A stretch of DNA of 64,000 bases from Armigeres subalbatus (Eukaryota; Arthropoda; Insecta; Diptera; Culicidae). The first letter of the stretch is position 1. Every line of letters starts with the position of its first letter. The stretch is taken from the NCBI RefSeq assembly GCF_024139115.2, contig NC_085140.1:42812180-42876179 (forward strand). The letters run 5' to 3'. Position numbers and translations under genes: made by a program. The notes under the pieces are model-generated. The model did not search any database. It worked only from the letters and a program-made list of their open reading frames with translations, and was not told the DNA's origin. This document shows, one piece after another, positions 1 through 10,454 of the stretch.

Positions 1-350
1 TGTTCATCAAATAATGTTCCGGCTCATTAGGTCTAACTTGTCGATGGCCTTTTTGATGTCTAAGGACATAACAGCTACAGGTATGCCTCCATTGCATCGC
101 TCCTGGAGTATCCGATGCACATCGAAAATATGGTCAGTTGTTGATCTTCGGGGCATGAACGCCGCTTGATGACATTCAATTTCTCCTATTGCTTCCTGAA
201 GTTTTTCAAGCACCCATATTGCAAAAAGCTTATACCCAGAACCGGACAAGCAAATGCGACGATATTGGGATGTTGGCGAAGGGTTCATTACTTTCGGAAT
301 AGGGATAATTGAGTTATTTTTCCATGATTCGGGCAGTTGGTTCTCAGTCT
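1..350 (-). pseudogene. Non-LTR retrotransposon reverse transcriptase fragment
   Basis: Read on the minus strand, this holds the N-terminal part of a LINE reverse transcriptase. The block LPESWKNNSIIPIPK is followed by a stretch ending in YKLFAI and then by the RSTTDHIFDVHRIL and VMSLDIKKAIDKLD blocks, which correspond to RT motifs 1, 2 and A. The motif A position that is normally FDAFD is worn down to IKKAIDKLD. The catalytic [FY]ADD box would lie beyond the left edge of the window. The 5' part of the element is absent. It differs clearly from the RTE-type copies further right, so it belongs to another LINE clade that I cannot name. It is a dead fragment. Confidence 0.75.
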
Positions 351-441
351 ATACGATTTTAATTCGGATAAAACAGAAAGATCAGCGTATTAGAGAAAAA
401 AAAAACGTTGAGAATGCGGTCCTGACCGCAAGGCTTTCCAT

Positions 442-615
442 TAGGGTGGCTCAAATTAGTATGGGAAAAACTTTTTTCAACTTTTATGATGGGCCGCCCT
501 CTTATTCGGTTCTATTTGATGCCCTGATGCTCTGGACGAAATTTCAGCCAAATCGGTCAACGTTTGGGCGGTGCTAAACTCGTTGGAAGTTTATATGCAA
601 AAATGTATGCAGAAA
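442..615 (+). mobile_element. Left part of a fold-back hAT-like element (interrupted copy)
   Basis: It starts with TAGGGTGGCTCAAA and matches the left arm of the intact element at 46774-47482 base for base over long runs. The copy stops inside the arm at 615, where the larger element at 616-4529 has inserted, and resumes at 4530. The original right arm is truncated near 4938, so no TSD can be checked for this copy. Confidence 0.8.
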
Positions 616-839
616 TAGAGGTGTGCGCCGGTCCGATATTCGCTGGCGGCGGCGTTTGTCAGAATTTTGGCCGGCGGCGGCGGCGTTTCCGGCGTCACGC
701 CGAAGACCATTTTAGCCGGCGGCGGAGGCGGCGTGAATCGGCGTGGCGATTTTTTTATTACGTTTCCGCAAGATTTTTTTTTGCATTTTTTGGGACATTT
801 TCAAGAATCTGTTCCGGACAAATCTGGTGAACTTCCCTA

Positions 840-2620
840 TACATATATATTTATTTGAAAATTATTTTCGGAAACTACTTTGTTTTGAGATTTTTTTGAA
901 ATTTTATCGCAAAATTTGTTGAGAAACTCTTTAGAATTTTCACAAGAAATTTTTTCAAATTTCTTCAAGAAAAAAGTTAGGAATATCCATAGAAAGGTCC
1001 TTTTGAGTTGCTGTTGTGTATTCTTCGCTTGTCTTGTTCAGAAAATGTTCATGTGATCTGAAGAAAGTTCATTTCAACCGCAAAATAAGACTTTTCTGAT
1101 CCCAGCAAACCAGAAACATATTCTAGCACAGTGATGAAAAATAAAAGCAAATTCATTGAATATGATGTAATAGATTTTGACCTCTTCATTGGAATCTATA
1201 AGAGTTGAAAAGCTTAAAATTGTTGTTTGTTTGTTGGCATAATTGGAGAAGAATGTGCTTTATGTCGTGATTGTTAAGTACCGTTTTTTTTCCTAAAAAC
1301 TATCAGATATTGATTCAAAGTTGCATTTTTCCTACTCCTGCTGTTTCTGAAAGCGACTCCGACCACCAACCCACTTAATTTAGAATTATATTTCATTGAG
1401 ACAACAATTTACAGAGCCCAGTAGTGCTTACAATTTATCGACAAACTCTCTCCATTATTGGATTTTTCTTAATTCGAATAGGTCCGATGTCGATTTTGGT
1501 CATCATCCAACCCACTCAATAGTTGGGGTTTTCTAGATACGACTTAATCCAATATCGACTCCGATCATCGATCAACCCACTTCTTAGCTGAAAGTTATTG
1601 AACTAACAGGTGTCTTCAAATCATTGACATACTTCAGAGTAGATTTGTTCTTGATCTTAGTCTCAACGAACAAATTAAGCTGAATTTGCTAGTTTTTTGG
1701 CTGAAGAAGCCTATTTTTCACTAAATAGTTTAATGCTTTACCAGCTTCCAATGTTTGTTGGGGATAGGTTCGAAAGCGATTTGGGGCACTAACATCCATT
1801 CTAGAGACGAGTAACAAACAGCGTTGTGGTGATTCCTACCATCGTTTTTTTAGTCTTTATTAAACCTATCATCGGTCTACTTACGTCAGAGTTGGATTTT
1901 TTTGACGTAACTTTGTCCAGTAATATTCCTTCAAATCATCGACCGGCTTTGAATTTTTCTTAATCCGAATACGGCCGATGGTGAATACGGCCAAAGGGAT
2001 TTTCGTGATCCAACTAGCTCCGACACTCTTACCATTGGCCATTTCAATTTAGAGTTGGATTTTATTGACCCAACTTGGTCAAGTGTGTGGGTTCACGAAA
2101 ATACATTTTCTGTTTGATTTGCGTAAACGTACGTAAACGGGAATTAATTTAAATTTTAAAAGTTTTTTTTTAGGAATCTTATGGATATTTGGCAATCTAA
2201 ACTGCTTTGACAATATACGTACATAGAGTGCAGAGTGGTTTCAGAAATAATTGAAGAATTATGTATAAAGTGCATTGTGATATTTTTTTTATTTCGACCC
2301 CCGTCACTCTTCTCAAATATCTGAGCTTTGCTCTGCTATGGCCGCAGAATATTTTGTGAATTGTCTAAACGTCCCACGAAATTTCCGACATCCTTGGGAG
2401 AATTTCCTGCAATCTACAATTCTTGAAATTCAAATTGTTATCCAAATGTAAAATATTGTACATTTTTTTCCTTAGTAGAAAAGGATGAAAATAAAACAAA
2501 AAAACTTCTGAATGTCCGCGAGAGACTCTAAGGAATTTTCACGAGAAATTCCCAAGGATTTTTTTGCAGAATCTCCGTGGAGGATTGTTCAGAATGTAGA
2601 TTTTAGCAAAAAAAAATTTG
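840..2620. repeat. Interior of the hAT-like element: AT-rich and degenerate repeat DNA
   Basis: About 880-1000 and 2380-2620 are low-complexity DNA built from variants of GGAATTCC/GAAATTTC. Between 1340 and 2090, phrases such as 'atcatccaacccact' and 'aatccgaatacggccgat' recur imperfectly, suggesting an old degenerate tandem repeat. I see no coding sequence. Confidence 0.45.
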
Positions 2621-2689
2621 GATCTCAACGGAAAATTGATGATAAGAAATTTACTACAGGAAGTTCTTCGTATTGTCCATAAGAAGTCA

Positions 2690-2960
2690 TTGGGAAATTC
2701 CATTGGCCGAAAGCGACATACAGTATCACTGATAATTTGGCCGAAAAAGCCGTTTTTCTAACAGGTCGTTTTGCCGAATAGGTCATGAAACCGAAAATGC
2801 CGTTTGGCTGAAATGATCGTTTGACAGAAGGGGCCATTTAGCCCAAAATGTAATTTAGCCCGACGGGAAAATGTCAATGACTCAAACCTCGACCCAAACT
2901 ATGGGCAAAAACATCTAACCGTTTGGCAAAATGACATTTACAGTGAAATAGGCTTGATAG
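2690..2960 (-). repeat. Fragment of the 17-bp GGCCGAA tandem repeat
   Basis: About a dozen diverged units of the type 'ttggccgaaaatgccg' lie in tandem. They belong to the family that forms the large array at 5691-7262. Further short fragments lie at 3165-3310 and 3945-4130 inside the same hAT-like element. Confidence 0.6.
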
Positions 2961-3020
2961 AACTTGGCTGAATGGCTTTTGACTTAAAGGCCAGTATCGA
3001 CTTAAAAAGTAAAGAGGTTA

Positions 3021-3162
3021 AGGACGATTCAAATATAACGTCCAATACCTTTTGGGATTTCTAGACTCCCTCCCCCCCCTCTGTCACGCTTTTTTATACC
3101 TAGTAATGTCACAAAATATTAGAATCTAACTAAACCTGTGACGTCATTATTGAATGACTCCA
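3021..3162. mobile_element. Small MITE with GACGTC-containing termini
   Basis: The left end is AGGACGATTCAAATATAACG and the right end is its approximate complement (GACGTCATTATTGAATGACT). A C-rich core (CCCTCCCCCCC, then CTGTCACGCTTTTTTATACC) matches another copy at 54370-54517. The copy is diverged and no TSD is clear. Confidence 0.55.
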
Positions 3163-4529
3163 CGTAATTTTGTTGAATGGTCATTTGACAATAAGGCCAT
3201 TTCGCCAAACAAGTGGACATTTTCGATCATATCACCCGTTCAGTAATGAAATTTCTACCAGACTACCTGTTATGCCAAATTACCAGTACGGATGTATTTC
3301 ACTTTCGGCCAATGGAATTTCCCAGAAATTTCTTATGAACGAGATGAAGAATTTACTGTAGAAATCCAAAGAAAATCCTTAAAAACTTCGAACAATTTTC
3401 CGCGGAAACTCTGAAAAGTTTTCCGTTGAAACTCAGGAAAATTTGTTGGGAAAGTTCCAGGAAGTATCCCGTGAAAACTCCTGGGAATCTCCTGCGGGTA
3501 TTCCTGTTCTGTTTTGACGTTGGATATGCCAAGCTAGCCATCTTTATTAATCTATACTAAGAAAACCAACAATAAAACATCCCTTCTACCAGTCGCAATC
3601 TCCTACAACTTTTCGCGTAAATTTCGAAGAATACTCAACAGAAACTTAATAGGAACTTTCCGTGGATATTCTAAATATTTTCCTCTAGAAATTTGAAACA
3701 TGTTTCCGTGAACATTCTGAAGAGATTCGCATGTAAAATCCGAAGCATTTTCCGCTAAAACTCCCAACAGTTTTTTTTGAGAATTCTAAAGAGTTCTCGA
3801 AATTTTAAAATAGTTCCCGTAGAAAATTCGAAAATATTTTCCATATGAAAATTCTTAAAAAACTTAAAGAACTTTCTGGGGAAGTTTGTCAATTTTTTTT
3901 TCGGTGAAATTCAAAAGAATCTTCCTTAAATGTCTTGGAAATGGTCAAAATGACCAATTCAGATGAACGACATTTTCGGCCGAATGTCTTTTGATGCCAA
4001 ATGGCTTGTTTTTTTTAGCCGAAGGAACTGTTCGACCAAATGACATAATTAAGCTAGATGGCCTTCTGCCAAATGTTATTTCGGTCAAACGACATATTCG
4101 GCCAAACAACTTCCAGCCTTGTGGCTTTCGGTTCAAAAATTCTATTTCAACGAGAAATTCTTTAGATTTCAATGGGAAACTCTTCGAAATTTCCACTTGA
4201 AGTTTTCTTAGTTTTTACGGATAGCTTTTTAAAATAACAACGAAAAATTGTATGAAAGTTTCAAGAAAATCAGTGGTATATTTACGAAAAATTATTTGGA
4301 GTTTCAACGTGATGTTGTAGGGTTCAACAAGGAAATTCTACGGTTCCTGAAGATTCGAAATTTTCACTGGAAATTTTGCAGACTTCTTTAATTTAGATCG
4401 TCTTGGTTAATTATAGATCAGCGGCGTGAAGAATTTTAAACGGCGGCGCACCGATACAAAATTGTCGGCGGCGGCGGCGTGCCAAAAACTGTCAGCGGCG
4501 GCGGCGTGGCGCGGTGGCGCACACCTCTA

Positions 4530-4938
4530 TGCAGAAACATCCAAAAACAGTGAAATGCAGTTGGACGGCACAACTTACGATGAAGAACTATGATACTCAT
4601 TCAGATCTTACAGATTGTTATGCAGAAAACCGCGAGAAGATTAGAGTTTGCCCAGCTAAGTTATCAGCATTTCTCTGAAGTGGGGTTTGAGCAAATTTCG
4701 TTTCTTTTACCTTTGAAAAGAAATAAAATCATCCCTACAACACTCCCGTAAAATGCTAATATCTTTGCCTAATAAACTCTAATCTTCTCGCGGTTTTCGG
4801 CATAACATTCTGTATTTAATTCTACAATAACTGAATGAGTATCATGGTTCTTGATCGTAAATTGTGCCGTCCAACTGCAAATCACTGTTTTTGGATGTTT
4901 CTGTATATATTTTTCCATATAAACTTCCAACGAGTTGG
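4530..4938 (+). mobile_element. Right part of the interrupted fold-back hAT-like element
   Basis: This continues the element begun at 442. It holds the rest of the left arm, the loop near 4700, and most of the right arm, which reads as the reverse complement of the left (compare 4540-4660 with 4780-4920). It ends near 4938 inside the right arm, short of the terminal TTTGAGCCACCCTA seen at 47470-47482. Confidence 0.75.
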
Positions 4939-5380
4939 GCAACGCTTGAGAAAATCGCACTAGACATACTGTGACACTTTTCTATGTGGATTTTGCAGTC
5001 TTTCTTGGAAAACAGATCTTACGCGACTATTTTACGTAACTCTTTCGACGCTGGTTTTGGGATCTAATTATTTTTTGAATGTTGCCAAAATCGAATCAAC
5101 TTAAGATACTTATTGTATCAACACATGAGTGCATAGCTTGCCTCAAAGGGAAGAGTTTCCCGTGATCCGGTAGAATGCGCTCACCAAGAATCGTTCTATA
5201 TCCCAACCTTAACCACCTCTCCGATGAATGAAGGGCACTTTACTTTTACCGTCCTGTGTTCTTCATCCTTTATTTCAGCAAGTGACCCCTGAGGAGAGAT
5301 TTTTCTTTATACTGATGTGAAGAAAAACTGACAGGCTTACGCACGAATAAATAACAATACCAAATATAAATTAACAAAGT
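4939..5380. other. No recognised feature
   Basis: This is moderately AT-rich sequence without a long open frame or visible inverted repeat. It may be downstream flank of the exon-like frame at 5427-5690. Confidence 0.5.
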
Positions 5381-5381
5381 T

Positions 5382-5690
5382 TATTAATAAGGTTGTCATA
5401 ATCACTATTTCTAGATTTTGTAAAAACTATCGACCGAAAAGCTGGCTCAAACGTATAGTTATGGCGTCGATTATTTGCAATACGGCCGAGAATATGCCCT
5501 CATAGTATTCAATTCCAACAGCAGCACCCAACAGTTCGTGGCATAGCCCGAAATTAAATACGCATTTTGCTCTCCGAGCACAAGCAAATGTGTTTTCTAC
5601 CAACAGAACATTTGTCCAGCCACAGCTCAGGCCCGACCTAATCGAATGGACAAAAGTACCACACTCACGTACGACAATTCCGACCAATAG
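5382..5690 (-). CDS. Possible terminal exon with poly(A) signal, function unknown
   Basis: A minus-strand frame of about 85 codons runs from near 5690 to a TAG stop at 5427-5429. It is rich in cysteine near its start (ECGTF, LSCGW, FACAR, KCVF, LCHELL) and ends in an amphipathic stretch (YYEGIFSAVLQIIDA, then QLFGR). About 40 bases past the stop, AATAAA (complement of 5382-5387) could be a polyadenylation signal. The frame continues upstream into the 17-bp repeats, which is an accident of the repeat, so the true start of the segment is unclear and no good acceptor was found. It is not recognised as any transposon protein. It could be a host last exon, a retrocopy or chance. Confidence 0.3.
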
Positions 5691-7262
5691 GACTTTTCTG
5701 TCGAATGACCAATTCGGCCAAACGGCATTTTCAGCCAAATGACTTATTCGGCCAAACGACTTTTCCGGCAAAATGACCTGATCGGCTAAAAGATATTTTT
5801 GGGGAAGGGCCGTTTGGTCAAATATCGTTCGGCCGAATGCTACTAGGCCGAAAGTTGTTTGGCCGAATATATCATTCAGCCGAACAGAATGTTAAGCCTA
5901 AAGCATCATTAGGCCGAAAGGGTCATGAGGCCAAAAGGGTTATTAGGCTGACAGGGTCATTTGGTCGAAAGGGTCATTTGGCCGAATAAGACATTTGGCC
6001 AAATAAGACATTTGGTCGAATAGGTCATTTGAAAAGTGAGAAATTAGGAGTGAGAAGAGAGACGTCTCACTTCTTCACTTCGCGCTTCTCACTTTTTACA
6101 GTAAGAAATGAGAATCTCACTTTTCAAATGACCTATTCGGCCAAATGACCTTTTCGCCCAAACGACTTTTTCCGCCAAACGACCCTTTCGGCCAAATGAC
6201 CCTTTCGGCCGAATGACCCTTTCAGCCAAATGACCCTTTCGGCTTAATGACCCTTTCGGAAATGACAGTTGGGCTTATTCTACGAGTGGAGTGACGTGAG
6301 ATTACTCGAATGACGTGAGAAGAGTCGTATAGCCCCATTTGAATAACATGGTCACCTCACGTGAGAATTGCTAAAATCGACTCACCTCACGTCATTCGAC
6401 TCGTAGAATAAGCCCAAGTTTCGTCCTGATTGTCCTTTCGTCGAAATGACCCTTTCAGCCGAACGGCGCATTCGACCAAATGACCCTTTCGGTCAAATGA
6501 CCCTTTCAGCCAAACGTTCAGCGTTCACGTTCAGTCAAATGACCCTTTCGGCCAAATGACCCTTTCGGCTTAATGACCCTTTCGGAAATGACAGTTTTGG
6601 TCTGATTGCCCTTTCGTCGAAATGACCCTTTCAGCCAAACGGCCCATTCGACCAAATGACACTTTCGGTCAAATGACCCTTTCAGCCAAACGTTCAGCAT
6701 TCACGTTCAGCCAAGTGACCCTTTCGGTCAAATGACCCTTTCGGCTTAATGACCCTTTCGGAAATGACAGTTTCGGCCTGATTGCCCTTTCGTCGAAATG
6801 ACCCTTCTAGCCAAACGGCCCATTCGATCAAATGATCCTTTCGGTCAAATGACCCTTTCAGCCAAACGACCCTTTCGGCCAAACGGCCCTTCCCTATTCG
6901 GCCATATGTCCAATTCGGCCAGATGTCCTATTTGGCCAAATGACCTATTCGACCGGATGATCCTTTCGGCCAGATGGGTTTCGGCCTAATGGTTTGTTCG
7001 GCCTAGAGGCATTCGGCCGAATGGATTTCGGCCATTCGATCCTTCCCCTTGGTGAACGACCATTTCGCTTAAACCGCACTTTCGGAAATAAAATGCCTAT
7101 ATAACACCAAACGGCTCTTTGTTTGATTTCATCCAAACGCCATTTTAGGACAAATGACCTACTCAGCCAAATGATCATTTCAGCCAAACGACATTTTCGG
7201 CCGTATGACCCATTTGGATAAATGACAATTTCGACCAAATGACTTCCGGCCATATTCGGCCT
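5691..7262. repeat. 17-bp degenerate tandem array (GGCCAAATGACCCTTTC type)
   Basis: Units of about 17 bp, of the form GCCAAATGACCCTTTCG, run almost without a break. At 5780-6030 the units lie in the opposite direction (GGCCGAAAGGGTCATTT); elsewhere they read forward. The switch near 6080 is marked by an inverted repeat (GGTCATTTGAAAAGTGAGA near 6016 and its complement near 6115). A higher-order repeat of 176 bp is visible: TTAATGACCC recurs at 6570 and 6746. Because 17 is not a multiple of three and the unit lacks stops, long frames appear on the minus strand; these are not genes. Confidence 0.85.
6270..6416. mobile_element. 147-bp MITE with 3-bp TSD inside the 17-bp array
   Basis: The terminal inverted repeats are TGGGCTTATTCTACGAGT and a near-complement, with AGT on both sides (6267-6269 and 6417-6419). 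Deleting the element and one AGT restores GACAGTTTC, exactly the sequence of the neighbouring 176-bp repeat copy near 6765. This gives a filled/empty site comparison within the window. A 3-bp TSD fits PIF/Harbinger-type MITEs, but no transposase is present. Confidence 0.85.
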
Positions 7263-7592
7263 AATGGTCGGTTGAGTTGGAATCAGGATCAAATGTGTCT
7301 GCCCATTTGGTTCCGCCTCACAGGTAGTACCGACAATTATGACGTTGTCAGAGAAGGAGTAAATGCCTGGAATGTCGCCAATCATGCTGTCAAACTTTTG
7401 CTAGAATTCTTTTGGCACAGATTGCACCCCTGCAGCGAGGCGACCCAACAGTTTTTTGTGTATGTTGATGGTCAGTAGCTGTTTCGAATCGTCATTCACT
7501 TCGTCTGCGTCAGACAAATCGATGATGCTGAACACGTAATCTCCGGTCATCTGAACGAAAATTTCCTAAATCATCGGCAGAAGATAGTGGTG
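7263..7592 (-). pseudogene. Ty3/gypsy reverse transcriptase, C-terminal part
   Basis: On the minus strand the blocks FSIIDLSDA, QLLTINIH, VQSVPKEF and FDSMIGDIPG are followed by YSFSDNVIIVG. They match the order of gypsy RT motifs (IDLSDA, LTINTHRG, GVKSAPxxFQ, then YLDDIIV). The catalytic DD is changed to SDN, and a stop follows PKEF. The N-terminal half lies at 13932-14180, displaced by the hAT-like element at 7593-13931. The relic fades into the 17-bp array near 7262. Confidence 0.8.
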
Positions 7593-7733
7593 TAGACCTG
7601 TGCGCCGCCGCGCCACGCCGCCGCCGCCGGTGGTTTTACTCGCGCCGCCGCCGACGACGATTTTGGGTCGGCGCGCCGCCGATCATAATTTGGCCACGCC
7701 GGTGACTAATCGCAATAAAAAAATCAATTAACT

Positions 7734-7880
7734 TAAGTCGAGTCGAGCCAAGCACGAGATTCAGTGTCTCGGCCTAATAATTGAGATCGAAATACGTATC
7801 TGTGAAGAAATACAGCGTGGTAGAGTTAATTGGAATAGTACTAAACTAGTCTTATGGAAGTAAAAATTCAATTTCAAATC
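7734..7880 (+). repeat. Dispersed repeat R2, first copy
   Basis: The sequence AAGTCGAGTC, then a GAAATACGTATCTGT block, then CTAGTCTTATGGAAG is shared in the same order with 32585-32750, at moderate divergence. No terminal repeats or coding sequence were seen. The family is not identified. Confidence 0.6.
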
Positions 7881-8214
7881 TACCTCAAGCTATGGTGTCC
7901 CTAGGTCAGTGTAGTGACATACATTGTCTTGGTTAATTAACAGGTTGGTTGATTAGTTTGAGAGTTTGAATGAGGATTTATCTAGTATAATAATACATGT
8001 TGTTGTGGAGCTTGGATACATGCCCAAAGCGTCCCTATTCTTGAAGGATCTGGCATTGGTGCAGGAAAATTATTGCAGTTAAGAAATTTAAGTTGCACAT
8101 TAGTTATTTTGACTTTTTTTTTATTTATATAAATCAGTTTTCTTTGTTTTAAGATTTGTGCTATTAGGATAGTTGGCTTATAAGGCAAACTGATTTAGCA
8201 AAATAATTAAATCC

Positions 8215-9690
8215 AGAAAATCCTTTACGAATTGCTTTCGGAAATTTCTTAAGGAATGCTTTCGGATTTTTTCCCACGAATTCCTACTATCTCCTTCGGA
8301 GACTCCTTGAGTAATTCCTTTGGATGTTTCCTTAGCAATTCCTGTGAAAATTCCTTTAGGAATTCCTTAAAATATTCCATTCGTTCTTTTCTTCGGAATT
8401 TTGTTGAGAATTTCTTCGAAAATTTTTCCTTTTGAAATTGTTTCGGCATTTATTTCATGAATCACAGGAAAAAGTTTTTCTAGATATTCATAAGGAATTA
8501 ATTCAAATTTTGCCTAAGGAATTTCTTCAGAACTTCTTCCAGCAACTCCTTTAAAAAATTCTTCGGGAATTCTTCCGGTACTTCCTGCAGGAATTTCTTC
8601 AAAAATGCCTTCATCTTGCCTAAAGTCTTTGTTTGTTAGTTGTTTGTTTTTGGATTTTTTTTTTGAAAATTCAATAAGTAACAACGTCGCAAACAATTTC
8701 ATTTTCAATAAATTTGATAAATAAAAATCTGGAGAAATCTCCGAAGGAAATCTTGGAGGTTTTACGAATAATCTTTTAAAGAAGTCCCTGGAGGAATATC
8801 CGAATGAATTCCGGCTGTATTTTTTTTTTGTTAATTAAGAAATAAAATTCTGGAGGAATTCACAAATAAGTTTATGGAGGCGTTTTTAAAGAAATTTGTA
8901 CTGGGTTTAGTGCAGCAATTTCCAAATAAACTTTTGAAGGGATTCCCAAAAGAGAACCTGAATGGATTTTCGAAAATAATTCCTAAAGGAACTTCTAAAA
9001 GATTTTTTGAAGGTAAAATACTTTCCTAAAGAATTTTCAGAGGAATCGATAAAGGTATTTTTGAAGGATTTTATGATGGAATTTCCGAAGGAATTCTCAA
9101 AGAAAATTACGGAGAAAATCCTAATAGAATTTCAGAATAAATGCCTACTGGTTTTTCTGATGTAATTCCTAGGTTTCTCCAAAAATTCCTTTGGAATTTT
9201 TCTCAGTAATTTATTCGCAATTTCCTCCAGAGATTCCTTTGAAGATTCGTCCAGGGATTCCTAAGGAAATTGCCTCAAAAAGTTCTACAAAAACTCCTCC
9301 GTAAACGAATTCCAGAAAGTTCTTCGGAAATTCTTTCGGATATTTCTTTAAATATACTTCGGGATTACGTCAGAATTTCCTCCACGTTTTCCTTTGTTTA
9401 GGAAAACCTTAGGAAATTCTTTAAGGTTCGTTCTTTTAGAAATTCCTTTGAAAATTTCTTAGAAAATTGCTTTAGGAATTGCTTCATAAAATCCTTTAGA
9501 AATTCTTTTGGATATACCTTCCGAAAATCATTCGCAAATTCCTTTTGAAATATCGACGGAAAATATTTTAGAATTCCTCCAGGAATTTATTTACAGATTC
9601 CTTCGGAAATATGTTTAGTCATTGAAAGTTTGCTTAAGAATTTCTTCAGAAATTAATACGGAGGAATATTTTAGGAATTCCTTCGGATTT
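8215..9690. repeat. GGAATTCC-type degenerate low-complexity array
   Basis: About 1.5 kb is built from endless variants of 'ttcctttagaaattccttcgg' with no fixed period. The core is the palindrome GGAATTCC. Similar DNA fills the interiors of the hAT-like elements at 616 and 48142 and recurs at 60160-62100. Short Lys/Phe- or Ser-rich frames on either strand are by-products. Confidence 0.75.
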
Positions 9691-9691
9691 T

Positions 9692-10439
9692 TACCTTTCT
9701 CGTATACTAAGTATACGTAAAGGCTATATGTTCACTCCAAAAACAAACTTTTTATAGAAGGCTCGGAGACCCATAGTGTTATATACCAATCGACTCAGCT
9801 CGACGAATTGAGGTGATGTCTGTGTGTGTGTGTGTGTGTGTGTATGTGTGTGTGTGTATGTGTGTGTGTGTATGTGCGCACCAAAAGAGCAAAAAGTCTC
9901 GCTCACTTTTTTTTGTAGTTACGGTTGACCGCAACGCATTTCTTCGCAACAGGTTGCATTTGACGCAGTATTCTGCCCCATTGTTTCCTATTGAAAATTG
10001 GCCGGTTCGGACTATGGGCTTGGGAGTTATGGCCAAAATACTTATTCTCATAAAAAAGCGCGTAAAAAAGTCTAGCTCATTTTTAATGCACTTACCCTAA
10101 ACGGATTCCCTCACAACAGGATGCATTCGACGCAGTATCATGGGGCATGATGTTTCCTATTGAATATTTGACGGATCGAACAATGGGGTGGGTAGTTATA
10201 ACCAAAATACTTTTTTCTCAATAAACAAAGCACGCAAAAAAAATCTAGCTCACTTTTAATGCACTTACCCTGAACTGATTTCCTCGCAACAGGTTGCCTT
10301 CGACGCGGAATCTTGTCTCATTATTTCCTATTGAAAATTGACCCGATCGGACGATGAGCTCAGATGTAATGCCCAAAATACTATTTTTTACCGCACGAAA
10401 AAGCCATCATCACAGCTAGGTGGATTAATCTGGGTTTTT
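9692..10439 (+). repeat. Dispersed repeat R1, full-length-like copy with internal triplication
   Basis: It opens with ACCTTTCTCGTA and ends with GCTAGGTGGATTAATCTGGG, the same two ends as the copy at 46634-47898. After a shared block (GGAGACCCATAGTG, GACTCAGCTCGACGAA, GAGGTGATGTCTG) comes a (TG)n tract. Then a unit of about 170 bp is present three times: CAACAGGWTGC at about 9947, 10114 and 10287, each followed by TTTCCTATTGAA. It sits in the GGAATTCC array. No coding function is seen. Confidence 0.75.
9817..9883 (+). repeat. (TG)n/(TGTA) microsatellite
   Basis: This is a nearly pure TG tract with scattered TATG interruptions. It occupies the same position inside R1 as the TG tract at 47483-47535, so it is inherited with the element. 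Confidence 0.9.
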
Positions 10440-10454
10440 AGAATAAAAAACGTT

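Larger units (their letters stand above)
616..4529. mobile_element. 3.9-kb non-autonomous hAT-like element with CGG-rich subterminal repeats
   Basis: The termini are inverted repeats, TAGAGGTGTGCGCC at the left and its complement at the right. The flanks carry an exact 8-bp TSD, TGCAGAAA (608-615 and 4530-4537). The intact relative at 46774 shows that removing the element plus one TSD restores the interrupted fold-back arm. An 8-bp TSD with a TAG-initial terminus is the hAT pattern. Subterminal blocks (about 616-760 and 4430-4529) are packed with GGCGGCGGCG runs. The interior has no transposase. It holds degenerate GGAATTCC-type DNA, pieces of the 17-bp repeat and a small MITE. The two ends differ in sequence beyond the TIR and match the swapped ends of 7593-13931, so the two elements are related and lie in opposite orientation. 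Confidence 0.85.

Noticed and set aside
564..858. Arg- and Gly-rich frames in GGCGGCGGCG DNA
   Set aside because: They lie in the subterminal repeats of a hAT-like element; the same kind of frame appears at 13739-14020 for the same reason.
6016..6140. Large hairpin as a transcription terminator
   Set aside because: It marks the change of direction in the 17-bp array; hairpin terminators are not expected in this kind of genome.
6518..6882. Two consecutive similar 60-codon frames (WLKGSFDRK type)
   Set aside because: They are the 176-bp higher-order unit of the 17-bp array, not duplicated genes.
9779..10100. HTHTHT- and VCVCV-rich frames
   Set aside because: Produced by the TG microsatellite in R1; also at 47347-47753.
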